Shown here piece after piece: positions 45,481 through 56,884 of a stretch of 64,000 nucleotides of DNA. Source of the stretch: Panagrolaimus kolymaensis (lineage: Eukaryota; Nematoda; Chromadorea; Rhabditida; Panagrolaimidae); assembly GCA_028622995.1 (NCBI GenBank), contig JAJQJQ010000037.1:1674001-1738000 (forward strand), given 5' to 3'. The notes under the pieces were generated by a model, which saw nothing but the letters and a program-made list of their open reading frames with translations, made no database searches and was not told the DNA's origin. Positions within the stretch are counted from its first letter, which is position 1; the number at the start of each line of letters is the position of its first letter. The position numbers were made by a program, and so were the translations under genes.

Positions 45481-46519
45481 TCAACTTGTAAGTTTTTGCC
45501 TTTTGTAATTATATCGAAGATCTTGTAATTCATTCAGTAATTTTTTTTGAAAGGCAGGAAATGTAAACATTGGTGGAAAGATTTTTGATATTTTACATTC
45601 TTCAATTATATTTTCAACGAAATTATTAAGTTCATTTGTATAATTTTCAGTGAGGTAATGAAAAATAAAGGTAAAATAGAGGTTAACATCTTGATTATTT
45701 TTACGATTCTAAAAATATTATAATTATTCATTGATTCACAGAGTGAAAAAATAAAAAGCACTTCCGAAAATTATTGTTAAAGAAAAATATAATTTTTTCC
45801 TTCATTTTTTTGTTGCAAAAATCAGAGACTTACCTTTGCAACGTTGTAAATGCTTTTAACATCAAATTTATTTGAAAGTTCACGAAAACGCCAAATAACG
45901 AAATCATTTTCTGATTCTGGTTTTATTTCCATATTGAAGGCAAAAGGATCACTTCCATGTGTGCTAAAAAAGTTAAAATATGCTTAGTTAAAAGGGGCGC
46001 AACTTACTACAAAACTGAATAACCATTTGGTAAAGCATCTAAAACATCCGAAATAGAAACAAGACTTCCATCGTTTTCTTTTACATATATGGAATTTAGG
46101 GTAAGTTTTTTAATAAAAGGCAAAGTTAAAAAGCCTTTTAAAACGTCCAATAAAACATGTCCCTTAAATACGATATGTGCATCACATCGATACAACTTTG
46201 ATTTGAATGCAAGAAAAAATTCTGATAAAATAGTATAACAAATTAATTTGTCGGTTAACCAAATTTTATAGTCGATTTTTGTAAAGCCAATGGCGGTATT
46301 GTTGCCTATTGCGGAATCCCACCATCCAAAATTATTTATTAGAACAATACTTGAAATTGGAAGAATTTGAGATGTTGCAAAAAACCATTTACTAGTTTTA
46401 AGTAATTTTTCATAACCCATAGATGAACATGGATTTTTCGTCATTTTGAGGATCATATCATAAGGAAGTGAAAATCGTTGAAGTCGAGGATTAATAAACA
46501 TATATTTAGGAGTAGCCAT
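45481..46519 (-). CDS. F-box-like family protein, subfamily A, copy 6
   Basis: Exons 46008-46519, 45834-45963 and 45481-45708 give 289 residues. It starts MATPKYMFINPRLQRF, with FSLPYDMILKMTKNP, YEKLLKTSKWFFA (Ser replaces the usual Cys), YKIWLTDKLI, KLYRCDAHI and VSISDVLDALP. Exon 3 has LNNFVENIIEECKI and ends LQDLRYNYKRQKLTS. ATG 46519 is used because upstream in-frame codons are not ATG. AGGTCAAATCAATA lies at 46588-46601, 69 bp upstream. It is closest to copies 10 and 11 in the F-box-like exon. Confidence 0.72.
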
Positions 46520-46587
46520 CTTCAAGAGTTTATAAACAAACTGAATGATATCAACTACTAAATGATTGTTTTTTGTCCTTTTTTTAG

Positions 46588-46601
46588 AGGTCAAATCAAT
46601 A
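46588..46601 (-). promoter_or_regulatory. Family promoter word upstream of copy A6
   Basis: In gene orientation it reads TATTGATTTGACCT. The identical word lies upstream of copies A7 (48074-48087) and A11 (55267-55280). Confidence 0.55.
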
Positions 46602-46962
46602 TATTTTTTTTAAATAGCTCAAGGATGACTTCAAAGTTGAGATTGTTGTTGACCATATTTTAGCGAATACATTTTTTCGTGGATAAGCTTTGACCGAATA
46701 TTTTCATGTCCTTCAACTCTAATCGGTGACAGAAGTGTTTATTGTATCATAAGTTAGCATTAAATTTCCAAAAAAAATGTTCAAAACAATTTTAAAAGTA
46801 TGATTTTCTATATTTTTATAAATATTTTAAAGAGCGATAACTATGAATTTTGAAAATTTATTTTTACAAAAATTTTAAAAAAATTAAGAAAATAACAAAC
46901 AAATAAATACGAAATTTCGAAAGACGATTTTTTAAAAAAAAATTATAGCAATTTCAATTCTT

Positions 46963-47993
46963 CTACTTGCGTCCAACTAAATCTATTATTTTTTTCTTTT
47001 TGTAATTATCTCGAAGAATTTCTAATTCCTCCATTGCTTCTTTATTTGAGCCGGGAAAAGAAAGCATTGGAAGGAGAATGTCCAAAGTTTTGCATTCTTC
47101 AATTATATTTTCAACAAAATTATTTAGTTCTTGTTTGTAACGTGCAAATAATTTTTGATTTTGATAATAATTAAAATATAAATCAATATCATTGTTATTT
47201 TTATGCTTCTAAAAAACAATATTTATTATATTTTGATCCACATCGTTAAAAAATAGTTTTGGTTTAATCGGGGAATTTTATTTCGAAAGGTCCGACATAA
47301 TTCATACCTTTGCAATATTGTAAACGTTCTGAATATCAAAATCATTTGAAAGTCCATAAAAACGCCAGCTGACTAGAATATTTTTTGATTGTGGCTGAAT
47401 TTTCATGGTGTAATAATTTCTTCCTTTTTCAGGAAAACTAAAAAAATAAGGCGTGTATTTTTAACCATACACAAAATATAAACTTACAATTTCAATGAAT
47501 GATTAGCAGGTAAAACATTTAAAATCCCATTAACCTTATAAATGCTGTAGTCATCTCGTAACTTCACACCTTTAATAGAAATATCTTTAAATAGAGACAA
47601 AGATAACAAATTTTTTATAACATTCAATGAAACATTTGTCATTATTTCAATCGAGGCATCATTACATCGATAAGTTTTTGATTTCAATAAAAAAATAAAA
47701 TTCTTTGTAATTGAAGATATAATTAATTTATCTGTTATCCAAAGCTTATAAAATTTTGTGGAAACGTCGACACTTATCGCAGGAAAAACTAACAAAACGT
47801 CTTTAGATAAAGTAATATACGGAACAGGAAGAATTTTTCCATTGGGAAAAAACCATTTACAAGTTTTCAATAACTTCATATATCCTTTTGAAGAATTTGG
47901 ATTTTTTGTCATTTTCTCAACCATATCATAAGGAAATGAAAAGCGTTGTAATCGAGGCGAATCAAATGTAAATTCAGAATTTGTCACTGCCAT
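46963..47993 (-). CDS. F-box-like family protein, subfamily A, copy 7
   Basis: Exons 47488-47993, 47308-47437 and 46963-47208 give 293 residues, uninterrupted. It starts MAVTNSEFTFDSPRLQRF, with FSFPYDMVEKMTKNP, YMKLLKTCKWFFP, YKLWITDKLI and KTYRCNDAS. In exon 2 it has VSWRFYGLSNDFDIQNVYNIAK. In exon 3 it has LNNFVENIIEECKTLDI, MLSFPGSNKEAMEELEILRD and a Lys-rich end. The MLSFPGSNKEAM stretch is shared almost exactly with copy 8, so the two are a recent tandem pair. The family promoter word is 81 bp upstream. Confidence 0.74.
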
Positions 47994-48073
47994 AATTTAT
48001 AAGTAATAATGAGAGCAGAATGGTTCAAAATACTAAACGCTTTCTTTTCTTTTTTCCCTTTTTTTATTTTCAC

Positions 48074-48087
48074 AGGTCAAATCAATA
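48074..48087 (-). promoter_or_regulatory. Family promoter word upstream of copy A7
   Basis: AGGTCAAATCAATA on the plus strand, 81 bp upstream of ATG 47993; identical to the copies at 46588 and 55267. Confidence 0.55.
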
Positions 48088-48281
48088 ATTTTTTCCGCTA
48101 TTATTGCTCACATCTTTATGGGTTCGTTGCCAATGTGATTTTATTTTTCAGTATGCCAAAAAATTGCAAACGCAAAGAAAATTATTTATTATTCATACAA
48201 AAACACCAATAATAAAATACAAAATAGTTAAGAAAAAAGAGAGAGAAAAATGCAAATTTTTTAATAATAAATTTTCTCAAT

Positions 48282-49313
48282 TCATCGAATGGCGTGCGTT
48301 TCTCTTAGACATTTTTTCTTTTTGTAATTATCTCGAAGAGTTTCTAATTCATCCATTGCTTCCTTATTTGAACCGGGAAATGACAACATTGGTGGAAGGA
48401 TTTTTAAAGCTCTACATTCTTTAATTACATTTTTAGCGAAATTATTTAGTTCGTTTGTGTAGTCAGTTGAGAGTTTATTATAAAAGGAAAAATAAATGTC
48501 AACAAGATCTTGGCCATTTTTATGCTTCTATAATTGTTTGTATTAAGGTTTTTATTAGTGAAGTAAAGAAACAAAAAATGAACTACTATCAAGGGGCACA
48601 TTTTTTGAAGTACACAATTTCTTACCTTTGCATTTTCATAAACACTTTGGACATCAAAGTCATTTGGAAGCCCATAAAAACACCATCTGACAGAATTATT
48701 TTTTGAGTTTGGTTTAATTTTTACCAAGTAAAGATCTCCATTTCCAGGGCTGCTAAAAAATAAAGAAAATTTAAGTCTAATAAAAAGTATTAAATTACCA
48801 TGTCAATGAATATTTAGCAGGTAAAATATCCAAAATCTCATTAATTGAAATTACCAAAGACATGCTTGGATCGTCAACTTTTTCTTTTCTTGCATGAAGC
48901 GAAATATCGTTATTTAAAGGCAACGTCAACAAATCCTTTAAAATATCCAAAGAATTATTTCTTTCAAAATGAATAGGGGCATCGCAGCGATAAAGTTTTG
49001 ACGTGAATAAAGAAAACAAATATACTTGATTTTGATAAATATTTAAATTTTTCGTTATCCAAAGTTTATAAATCATAGTTGAAAAATCGATACTTCTGTT
49101 ATTAGAAATCCACAAAACTTCTTTTAATAAAGCTATACACGGAACAGGAAGGATTTTTCCATTGGCGAAAAACCATTTACATGTTTTCAATAATTTCATA
49201 TATCCAATAGAAGAATTTGGATTTTTAGTCATTTTTAGAATCATATCATAAGGAAATGGAAAGCGTTGAGATTGAGGAGAAGCAAATGAAAATTTAGAAT
49301 TTGTAGCACCCAT
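48282..49313 (-). CDS. F-box-like family protein, subfamily A, copy 8
   Basis: Exons 48799-49313, 48626-48752 and 48282-48527 give 295 residues. It starts MGATNSKFSFASPQSQRF, with FPFPYDMILKMTKNP, YMKLLKTCKWFFA, YKLWITKNLNI, KLYRCDAPI and ISINEILDILPAKY. Exon 2 has VRWCFYGLPNDFDVQSVYENAK. Exon 3 repeats the copy 7 pattern (MLSFPGSNKEAMDELETLRD) and ends CLRETHAIR. The frame is complete. It forms a tandem pair with copy 7, about 290 bp apart. Confidence 0.74.
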
Positions 49314-49895
49314 AATTAATAAGTAATAATGAGAGCAGCAGATTTAACTAAAATTTTTGCCAAATTTGTTATTATTTATTTTTATGAAATGGACAAAAAA
49401 ATTTAAGGTCAAATATGTTATACCAAAAAACAAATAAAGGATGCTTTAGGGTAATAAAATCGTGCGCCGAAAAAAAAGTTATGCCCTAAGAGGATACAAT
49501 GGAAAAACAAAAACTCCTATAACCTTATTATTACTCAAAAATATTCATTAATAAAATGAATCTTGCGAGAGCTTTTCGCTCTATCAATTGCTTATTGTTC
49601 AAGTTCGAAAGAACGAATTGACGAAATACAAAAACAAACAAAACTAAAGTAACAAATCTGCGTCTTTATGAAAGGTAACGATTAATATAAATTAAATGTT
49701 TACATCTTAATTATTTTTATATTTCGACATGCCAAAAAATTGAAAATACAAGGAATAACAAACTTTTTTAAATAAAAGAATTTTATTTATGAAAAAATAC
49801 TAATAACAGAATACAGAAAAGAATTAATTCACGAAAAAACTAAAAGCATTTGAGTATTTTTAAAAGTTAAAAAATTCTATGTATTCATTCTTAAC
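49314..49895. other. Intergenic, no gene seen
   Basis: AAGGTCAAATATG at about 49407 is a partial family promoter word 94 bp upstream of copy A8. The rest is AT-rich without exons. Confidence 0.4.
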
Positions 49896-51402
49896 TCATT
49901 TAAAGGATTTGATACTTGTTTGTCTCGATATTTGCTTTCTATAATTATCCCGAAGGATTTCCAATTCTTTCATTGCATTTTTGTTTGAACCAGGAAATGA
50001 CATCATTGGTGGGAAAATTCGTAAAGCTTCTACTTCGCATTCTTTAATCACGTTATCAACAAAACTGTTTAACTTTTCTTTGCAATCGCTATTTATGTTT
50101 TGAGAAAAGGTGAAATGGAGATTTACAGTTTGGTCATTCTTACGAACCTAAAAAATATTAGTATTAAGATTGTTTTTTTACAAGTTAAGGAATTTTAATT
50201 AAAAATTCAGAAAACATAGTCCATTGAAGGACTGGCGTTTTTTAAGTTATATAAAAATACATAAGTCTTACTTTTGCAATGTCATAAACTTTCTGAAGAT
50301 CAAATTCATTTGATAGTTTATTAAAAAACCAATTTACAAAATTAATTTTTTTAAATTCTTGCTTAATTATTATTCTGTAGCAATAATTTCCGCCGAAAGC
50401 TGTTTGGCGCTCTTTTTCTTTTTCCTCTCGTATACTAAAAACGATAAGGGAGTTTTTTTAAGAAAAATAAATAAAAAATTATTTTACTTACCATTAGTGT
50501 TAAATTCCCGACCGACGATAATTTCTATCCCGACATTTTCCCGACTTTCCCGACCGACTCATTTTTTATCCCGACAAATAAAAAAAATTAAAATAATTTT
50601 TAAAAATCATTCTTTTTCGCCTTTATTTTAACCAAAAACTCTTTATTTACATTTTATTTACATTAAATAGCTCATTTTTATATATTTAAATTCTTATAAT
50701 TAATTAAATTAAAAAAATTCCAACACCATACCCTACTTTTCGATCCCCCGAATTCCCGACCGACAAAAATTTTTATCCCGACTTTTTGCCGACTTTCCCG
50801 ACCGAGAGCAATTTCTATCCCGACTTTTTTTGAATTTCCCGACTTTTTTGTCGGTCGGATCGGGAATTTAACACTACTTACCATGATAATGAAGAATTTG
50901 CAGGTAAAATTTCCAAAATGTTATAAATAATATCAGGACCTATGTGGTTGTTTAAATTTGTAAAGCCTGTGACAAAATAAATTTCTTTAAAAATAAACGA
51001 AGAAAATAAATTTTTTAAACCATTCGTTGAAATCTTCATTGAAAGTTTAAGAGAAGCGTCATCGCACCGATGAATTTTTGATTTAAAAAATTTAAAAAAA
51101 TCTTCGAGAACAAAATAATTAATAATTATTTTTTTTGTAATCCAAAGTTTATAAACACAAGTTGTGATATCGATATTTCGTGTAGGAGGAATCCATAAAT
51201 TATCTGCGGATAAAGTAATAAACGGAATAGGAAGGATTTTTCCATTAGCAAAAAACCATTTACAAGTTTTTAATAATTTCATATATCCATTGGAGCAGCA
51301 GGTTGGGTTTTTTGTCATTTTCTCAATCATATCATATGGAAATGAAAATCGTTGAGGCCGAGGAGAAGCAAATGAATATTCAGAATTAGGAACAGCAGCC
51401 AT
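49896..51402 (-). CDS. F-box-like family protein, subfamily A, copy 9, with a MITE at the first splice donor
   Basis: Exons 50882-51402, 50272-50434 and 49896-50147 give 311 residues with consistent phases. It starts MAAVPNSEYSFASPRPQRF, with FSFPYDMIEKMTKNP, YMKLLKTCKWFFA, YKLWITKKIII and KIHRCDDAS. Exon 2 is longer than in paralogs (163 nt), with an acidic/basic stretch REEKEKERQ. Exon 3 has LNSFVDNVIKECE and MMSFPGSNKNAMKELEILRD. Intron 1 contains a 382-bp hAT-like element starting three bases into the intron side of the duplication. Because the 8-bp duplication CTTACCAT contains the donor, two identical donors now flank the element and coding is unaffected by use of the first one. Confidence 0.72.
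50495..50876. mobile_element. hAT-like MITE with duplication CTTACCAT
   Basis: The left end is TAGTGTTAAATTCCCGACCG and the right end is TCGGGAATTTAACACTA. CTTACCAT is present at 50487-50494 and 50877-50884. Subterminal CCCGACTTTCCCGACCGA-like repeats occur at both sides. The 8-bp duplication fits hAT, although the TAGTG terminus differs from the CAG termini of the other elements here. Confidence 0.88.
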
Positions 51403-51912
51403 AATATTCAAAATATTTTTGATTCTTTAAAACACTAACGAGAGCTTTTTTTTGAATTATTTTTATTCAACAAAAACGAAGAACGAAAATACAAACAGAA
51501 AAAATAGGAGAGAAACAATAAAAAATAAACAAAAACGAATCTTTGCTTTTAGGGCGGCACTAAAGACAAAAGTGTGAGCAAACGGCACAAAATCGGATTA
51601 GCGAAAGTTTGAAGAAAGAAACAAAGGAGTCATTGATGATGCATCTCTCAAGTGCATTTTTTGTTGCTATAAAATTTTAACCGATCTCAAGTTCTTTTTG
51701 ATTTTTTGAGATTAAAGATTACATAACACTTCTTTAGATTTTTAAACAATGTTTTTTTATAAGCGCTAAAAACAAAACAAAAACAAAAAAGTTGTTGTAA
51801 CAAAGAAAAGAAAAAAACCAAACAAAAATTTGGTTCAAATAAAAAAAAGGTTTAATGGCAAAATTTTTGCATATATGTTTTTATCACTGGCGGTAACAAA
51901 AGTCAAAGCTAT
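51403..51912. other. Intergenic, no gene seen
   Basis: AT-rich promoter side of copy A9. No full family promoter word is found here. Confidence 0.4.
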
Positions 51913-53312
51913 TTAGCAGTTTTTTTCCATTACAATTTTGCTGAATTTATCCTTCATTAATTGTTGCCTGTAATTTTCCCGAAGCACTTCTAATTCGTGA
52001 ATTTCTATTTTGTTAGAATCTTGAAAACTTGGTGGAAAAAAGTTAGAAGCTTTACATTCTTTAATAATGTTTTTAACTAAATTATTTAGTTGAGTTATGT
52101 AATCTTTTGAAATTGAAACGCCAAAACTAAAACTAAGATCAATTTTTTGATAGCTTTGACGCTTCTAAAAAAATAAATTAGTTTATGAGCTACATTTATC
52201 CGAAGTATCACCTTTGCAATATTCCAAATACTTTGCACATCAAATCGATCGGAAAGATCATAAAATTTCCAATTTACAAAGATGTTTCTTTGATTTAGCA
52301 TAACATTCATATAATCACCATCAGATGTGCTAAAATATAAAATTGATTAATTAAAAATAACAAAAAAAAGACGAGTGAATGTTAGGGGCAAAGGATTTCT
52401 CCATCCATTTTCATAACAGCGAAAAAAAATCATATCTTCATCGATAATTTCCTTGGTGGATTTTAAAAAAAGAATATTACGAATATGCAAAAATTAAAGA
52501 AATTAAAAGCGAATTAAAGCGGTGCTTATCAGAGTCCGGCGAGACCAAGTTTTTTTTTCAACCAAAATCAAGACTCTCGATATCATTTTTTTTTACCAAG
52601 ACCAAGACCAAGAGTCTTGGTTTTGGTGAAAATGACAAATATTCTGATATTTCGAGACCAAGACTCTTGGTCTGCCGGGCTCTGTTGCTTATCAAAGAGA
52701 GACAAAAGCTATGTTAAGAAAAAATTGGTTTATTGCCTTTTTTTATTTTGAATCCATTATTTATTACACTTTTTAAAAAAATAAACAAACAACAACTTAC
52801 TATGTTAACGAACAATTATCAGGTAAGGCATTCATAATATCTTCAAATGAAACAATACTTTCATCTTCATTTTTTACTTTACTGCTTTGAAAAGAAAGAT
52901 GTCGAATTGAAGTCATTAATAAAAGCTTTTTTAAATTAACAAAAGATAAATCTTCCATAAACACAAAATTTGTATCACAACGATAAATTTTTGAGTTTAA
53001 AAATGAAAATAATTTTTCGTGGATGGAGTGAACATATAATATTTCAGTTACCCAGATTTTATATGTACTACTATCAAAAATCTCAAATTTACGGCTTGAA
53101 ACATAAAACCAGCATATAGCATTGGAAAAGCTAATTTGAGGAATTAATAATATTTTCCCAGTGGCAAAAAACCATTTACAAGTTTTTAATAATTTTTCAT
53201 AAGCTTTTTTAGAGCTTGGTGATGTTGTCATTTTCTCAACCATATCAAAAGGAAATGAAAATCTTTGATGACGAGGTGTAGAAAAAGTAAATTCTAAGTT
53301 CGGAGCAGCCAT
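51913..53312 (-). CDS. F-box-like family protein, subfamily A, copy 10
   Basis: Exons 52801-53312, 52212-52329 and 51913-52164 give 293 residues, uninterrupted. It starts MAAPNLEFTFSTPRHQRF, with FSFPFDMVEKMTTSP, YEKLLKTCKWFFA, YKIWVTEILYV, KIYRCDTNF and VSFEDIMNALPDNCS. Exon 2 has VNWKFYDLSDRFDVQSIWNIAK. Exon 3 has LNNLVKNIIKECKAS and LEVLRENYRQQLM. The first intron holds a small hAT-like MITE (52530-52684). It is the nearest paralog of copy 11. Confidence 0.74.
52530..52684. mobile_element. 155-bp hAT-like MITE in intron 1 of copy A10
   Basis: The left end is CAGAGTCCGGCGAGACCAAG and the right end is CTTGGTCTGCCGGGCTCTG, an imperfect inverted repeat. The flanks are GTGCTTAT (52522-52529) and TTGCTTAT (52685-52692), 7 of 8 matching. 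Several further copies of CCAAGA(C/G)TCTTGG-like words lie inside. It is older than the insertions with exact duplications. Confidence 0.8.
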
Positions 53313-53754
53313 AGTTAATAAACTTGTGAATGTCAAATAATGAGAGAGACAAGTCTAACTTAAAAATTGTCAATTTTTTATGGACCTACCAAAAATATTG
53401 AGGTCATAAAGTTTTCTCTTAAAACAAATGAAGGCGGTTTTTAGGGTTTGATTGCTTTTAAAAAATATGAGAAAAATAATTGCAATCGTGACACAATGAA
53501 AAAACAAAATCAATATGCCCTCAAAATAACTAAAAGTGACCTTGCATAAACATATTCTTCAAAAATAAAAAATTCACCCAACGTTACCAAAATACTTCAG
53601 GGAAAAAAGATAATATAATTTTTAAGTTTTTTATTGGCAAAATTTTTGTTTATCTCTGTGTTATATTTGCTACTATTTTTCCAATAGAAAAACCATTTAA
53701 GTTTTTTAAAGAATTTCCACTTTTTTTATTGAATGTTAAAAAACAAATAAAAAA
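53313..53754. other. Intergenic, no gene seen
   Basis: AT-rich promoter side of copy A10. GAGGTCATAAAG at about 53400 is a weak resemblance to the family word. No exon is seen. Confidence 0.4.
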
Positions 53755-55186
53755 CTAAAAAACCGTAAAAATAACAAAAAATAAAATCCATGGAAAAATA
53801 ATGACAAAAATGTTTGGTTTATACAAAAAAAATCTTTGACAATTTTTTTTAATATTAGTTCGAATGCCAAAAGCTTTTTGATAATTTTTTTCCATAATTG
53901 CTTTACTGAATTCAGATTTAAAAATTTCTTGTTTATAATTAAATCGAAAAACTTCCAATTGTTTTATCAATTTTTTGTCTGAATTATCGTAACAGAGCAT
54001 CGGCGGTAAAATGTTGGATGTTTCGCATTCTTTAATAATATTTTCAATAAAAATACTTAGTTGATATTTGTAATCACTGAAACGCGAAAAACTACCATAG
54101 CTAAAATAAAGATCAATTTTTTGTTGGCTTTCGTGCTTCTAAAAAGTTATGACAAAAGTTTATTAGATTTTGATGGCGAAAAATTTACCTTTGCAATATT
54201 CCAAATATTTTGTACATCAAATCTTTCAGAAAGCTCGTAAAAATTCCAATTAACAAATATGTGTTCTTGATGAAGTTTGACATCCATATGATCACCATGA
54301 GATGTGCTAAAAAATATATTACTTTTTTGATACTTTGTTGTTAGCAGATTTTAAAATCTTTAATTTTGACCTGTCTCAATCTCTCTTTGTTTTTAACAAA
54401 ACTGAACTTACAATAAGCAATTGCAAGGTAAAACATTCATAATATCTTCAAATGAAACAATACTTCCATCTTCATGCTTTACTTTACTGCTTTGAAAAGA
54501 AAGATGGCGAATTGAAGACATAAATAAAATCGTTTTTAAAATAACAAAAGATAGATTTTGCAAAAACACAATGTTTGCATCACAATGATAAATATTTGAT
54601 TTCAAAAATGAAATAAAATTTCCTTGAATTGACTGAACATATAATTTTTCTGTAGCCCAAATTTTGTATGCATTTTTATCGTAAATCTTGAAGTAACGGT
54701 TTGAAAAATTAAACCAGCATATAGCGTCAGAAAAGTAAACCCATTGAAATGGAAGGATTTTTCCAATAGCAAAAAACCATTTACAAGTTTTAAGTAATTT
54801 TTCATAACCCATAGATGAACATGGATTTTTCGTCATTTTGAGAATCATATCATAAGGAAATAAAAACCGTTGAGGCACAGCGCTTTAAAAATCAGTCAAA
54901 GGCGGAGTACAAATGGCCAAACGCAGCGTGCAATTTTTGGATTTTTCAATTATTTTTTAATAGTTAACGCCTAATTAAAAAATTTAGAATGGGTTTAAAA
55001 AAAATCTGTTCCAGACGTTTTTCAAATTAGAATATTAGCTATCGTTTCGTACAAACAAATTTCAATTTCATTTACAAAACAAAAAATGGCTCCAGCGTAA
55101 CTTTTTGGGTCCACCTCTACTCCGCCATTATTGCGCTGTGGAGGACGAGGATTAATAAATTTATAATCAGGATTTGAAGCAGCCAT
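53755..55186 (-). pseudogene. F-box-like family, subfamily A, copy 11, interrupted by a TIR element
   Basis: Exon 1 is 55145-55186 (MAASNPDYKFINPR) plus 54412-54875 (PQRFLFPYDMILKMTKNP, YEKLLKTCKWFFA, YKIWATEKLYV, NIYHCDANI, VSFEDIMNVLP), split by a 265-bp element. Without it and one GAGG copy the exon is 506 nt, the correct phase. Exons 54189-54306 and 53755-54138 are intact. The last exon is long and ends in a hydrophobic helix (NIFVIIFPWILFFVIFTVF), so this copy would be tail-anchored. The only lesion is the insertion. The family promoter word is 81 bp upstream (55267-55280). Confidence 0.76.
54876..55140. mobile_element. 265-bp TIR element in a coding exon, 4-bp duplication GAGG
   Basis: Both ends read CACAGCGC inward, followed by a GGCGGAGTA word at slightly different spacing on each side (54905 area and complement near 55120). 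GAGG flanks at 54872-54875 and 55141-55144. The CAC start and 4-bp duplication are shared with the 1.6-kb foldback at 25765, suggesting the same superfamily. Confidence 0.85.
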
Positions 55187-55464
55187 TTTCACCTGTTTAT
55201 AAATAGTCTGAATGGAATGGCTCAAAACCAAAAGAATCTCTTGCTTTTCTTTTCCATTTTTTTTAGAGGTCAAATCAATATGTTTTATAAAAATTGAAGG
55301 CATACTTGAGCTATGTGGCAATTGTAGTTTGATTTTGGACTATCGCCTTTTTTGATTGTAAAAACAAAGTGTATTTAAAAATCAATCCTTTTATTGCATT
55401 TTTTTAGAAAAGTTTTAGCAAAAAAAATAAAGAGTTTTTATCAAATATTCTGGATTTTAAACCA

Positions 55465-56884
55465 CTACGGTATGGTTCTTGAAGGAATTGGTTGAACTTT
55501 AGTTATCCTCAAAAATTTTAAGCATGGTAGTCGAGAAATAAAAAATTCACGATATGGTTTTACAAAATAAAATAAACATAAAGCGTCGAACATCATAAAT
55601 AAAATTCCTAATGGAAGTGCAAAACTTGATATCCAACTTCCATGTTTTAATTGTAACAAAAATGGAATAGCGATCAATGAAACTGGTCCAAAAATGAATA
55701 CAACTGCAACGGATAATTGCACTAGCATGGCTCTAAAAAAATTAAAGCATACATACAATGAGATTTGAATTTTTTTTTTGCGAATAAATTTTTCGTGTGA
55801 AACAAATAAAAATTATTAAAACTTTTATTAATTTTTGAAAAATTAAAAAAGCAAACCTATGAAGCATTTGATGAATTCCGAAAGTTTCTTTCGACACAAA
55901 TTTTTTTATTTTTGCCATTTGATACAAAAAAGCTCCATGTAAAATAATAATAACAAAAAAAGATACAACTACCATAAATATTAAAAAACCCATGAAAAAC
56001 ATAAAACTTCCATCATTATAATCAGGAATAATTCCAAATGTATTTGGATAAAATTTGTAAATTTCGATAAAAACTGGAATAATATTTTCTATTTTTTGTT
56101 GCATTTCTGTCGGATCACATTCCATTAATATTAAAGGAACTAAAAAATACAGAACATTAAAGAAAAATTCAGTATTTTTTTATATCTTTTTTTGAATCAA
56201 AAAACTTTGTTCCAAAATAAAAAATTTTTTGTTTATTTGAAATAAAATAATTTAGAGTCACACTAAACCTTTTAAAAAATAACGCAAAGTTCTAGATTTT
56301 TAAAGAAAGTTGTTACCGCAAATATACGGAGTTTCGCATTATTAAAAAATAAACTATCAACACAAATGCCCATGGGCTTAAAAATTTAATAAATACTCAC
56401 CGAAAACAAATGTAAATGCTCCACCAACAATAAAAATAAAAACACAAACTAAATTAAACTGGGATTGAAAAAACAAGAATTCTTTTTGAAGAGTTGCCAA
56501 AAGCCGAAATAAAATAGTATTACAAAAGGAAACACCAATTCCAATAACTGAAAAATAAACTAAACTTCCTTGAACCATAGGATATGAAATTTTAATAGAA
56601 AATATAGTATTATAACTTATAATTGGAAGGGGCCAATAAAAAATTGGGTAATAAATAAACAAAAATATTATAAACATAAAATTCCATGTAGTTTGAACGA
56701 TCATAGTTTTCTTAAATATATCCATAAATGGCGTTGATTGCGTTACAAGAACATAAAGGGTTAATAAATAAACGAAAAAAGATACCCCAAACATAATATT
56801 TACAAAAATTCGGGCATTTGCTTGATAAATTGGATGGTAAATATCTTCAAGGGTTATATTTTCCCATTGTTTTAAATCTACCAT
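55465..56884 (-). CDS. 7TM chemoreceptor, Srh-like, copy 4
   Basis: Exons 56401-56884, 55857-56139 and 55465-55732 give 344 residues, with phases and the 283-nt middle exon as in the other copies. It starts MVDLKQWENITLEDIYHPIY, with MIVQTTWNFMFIIFL, IYYPIFYWPLP, GIHQMLHR, LFYFVKPYREFF and a C-terminus ITKVQPIPSRTIP. It is intact. It lies 18 kb from copies 2 and 3 but is clearly from the same group, so the receptor and F-box-like genes have been duplicated in an interleaved way. Confidence 0.82.
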
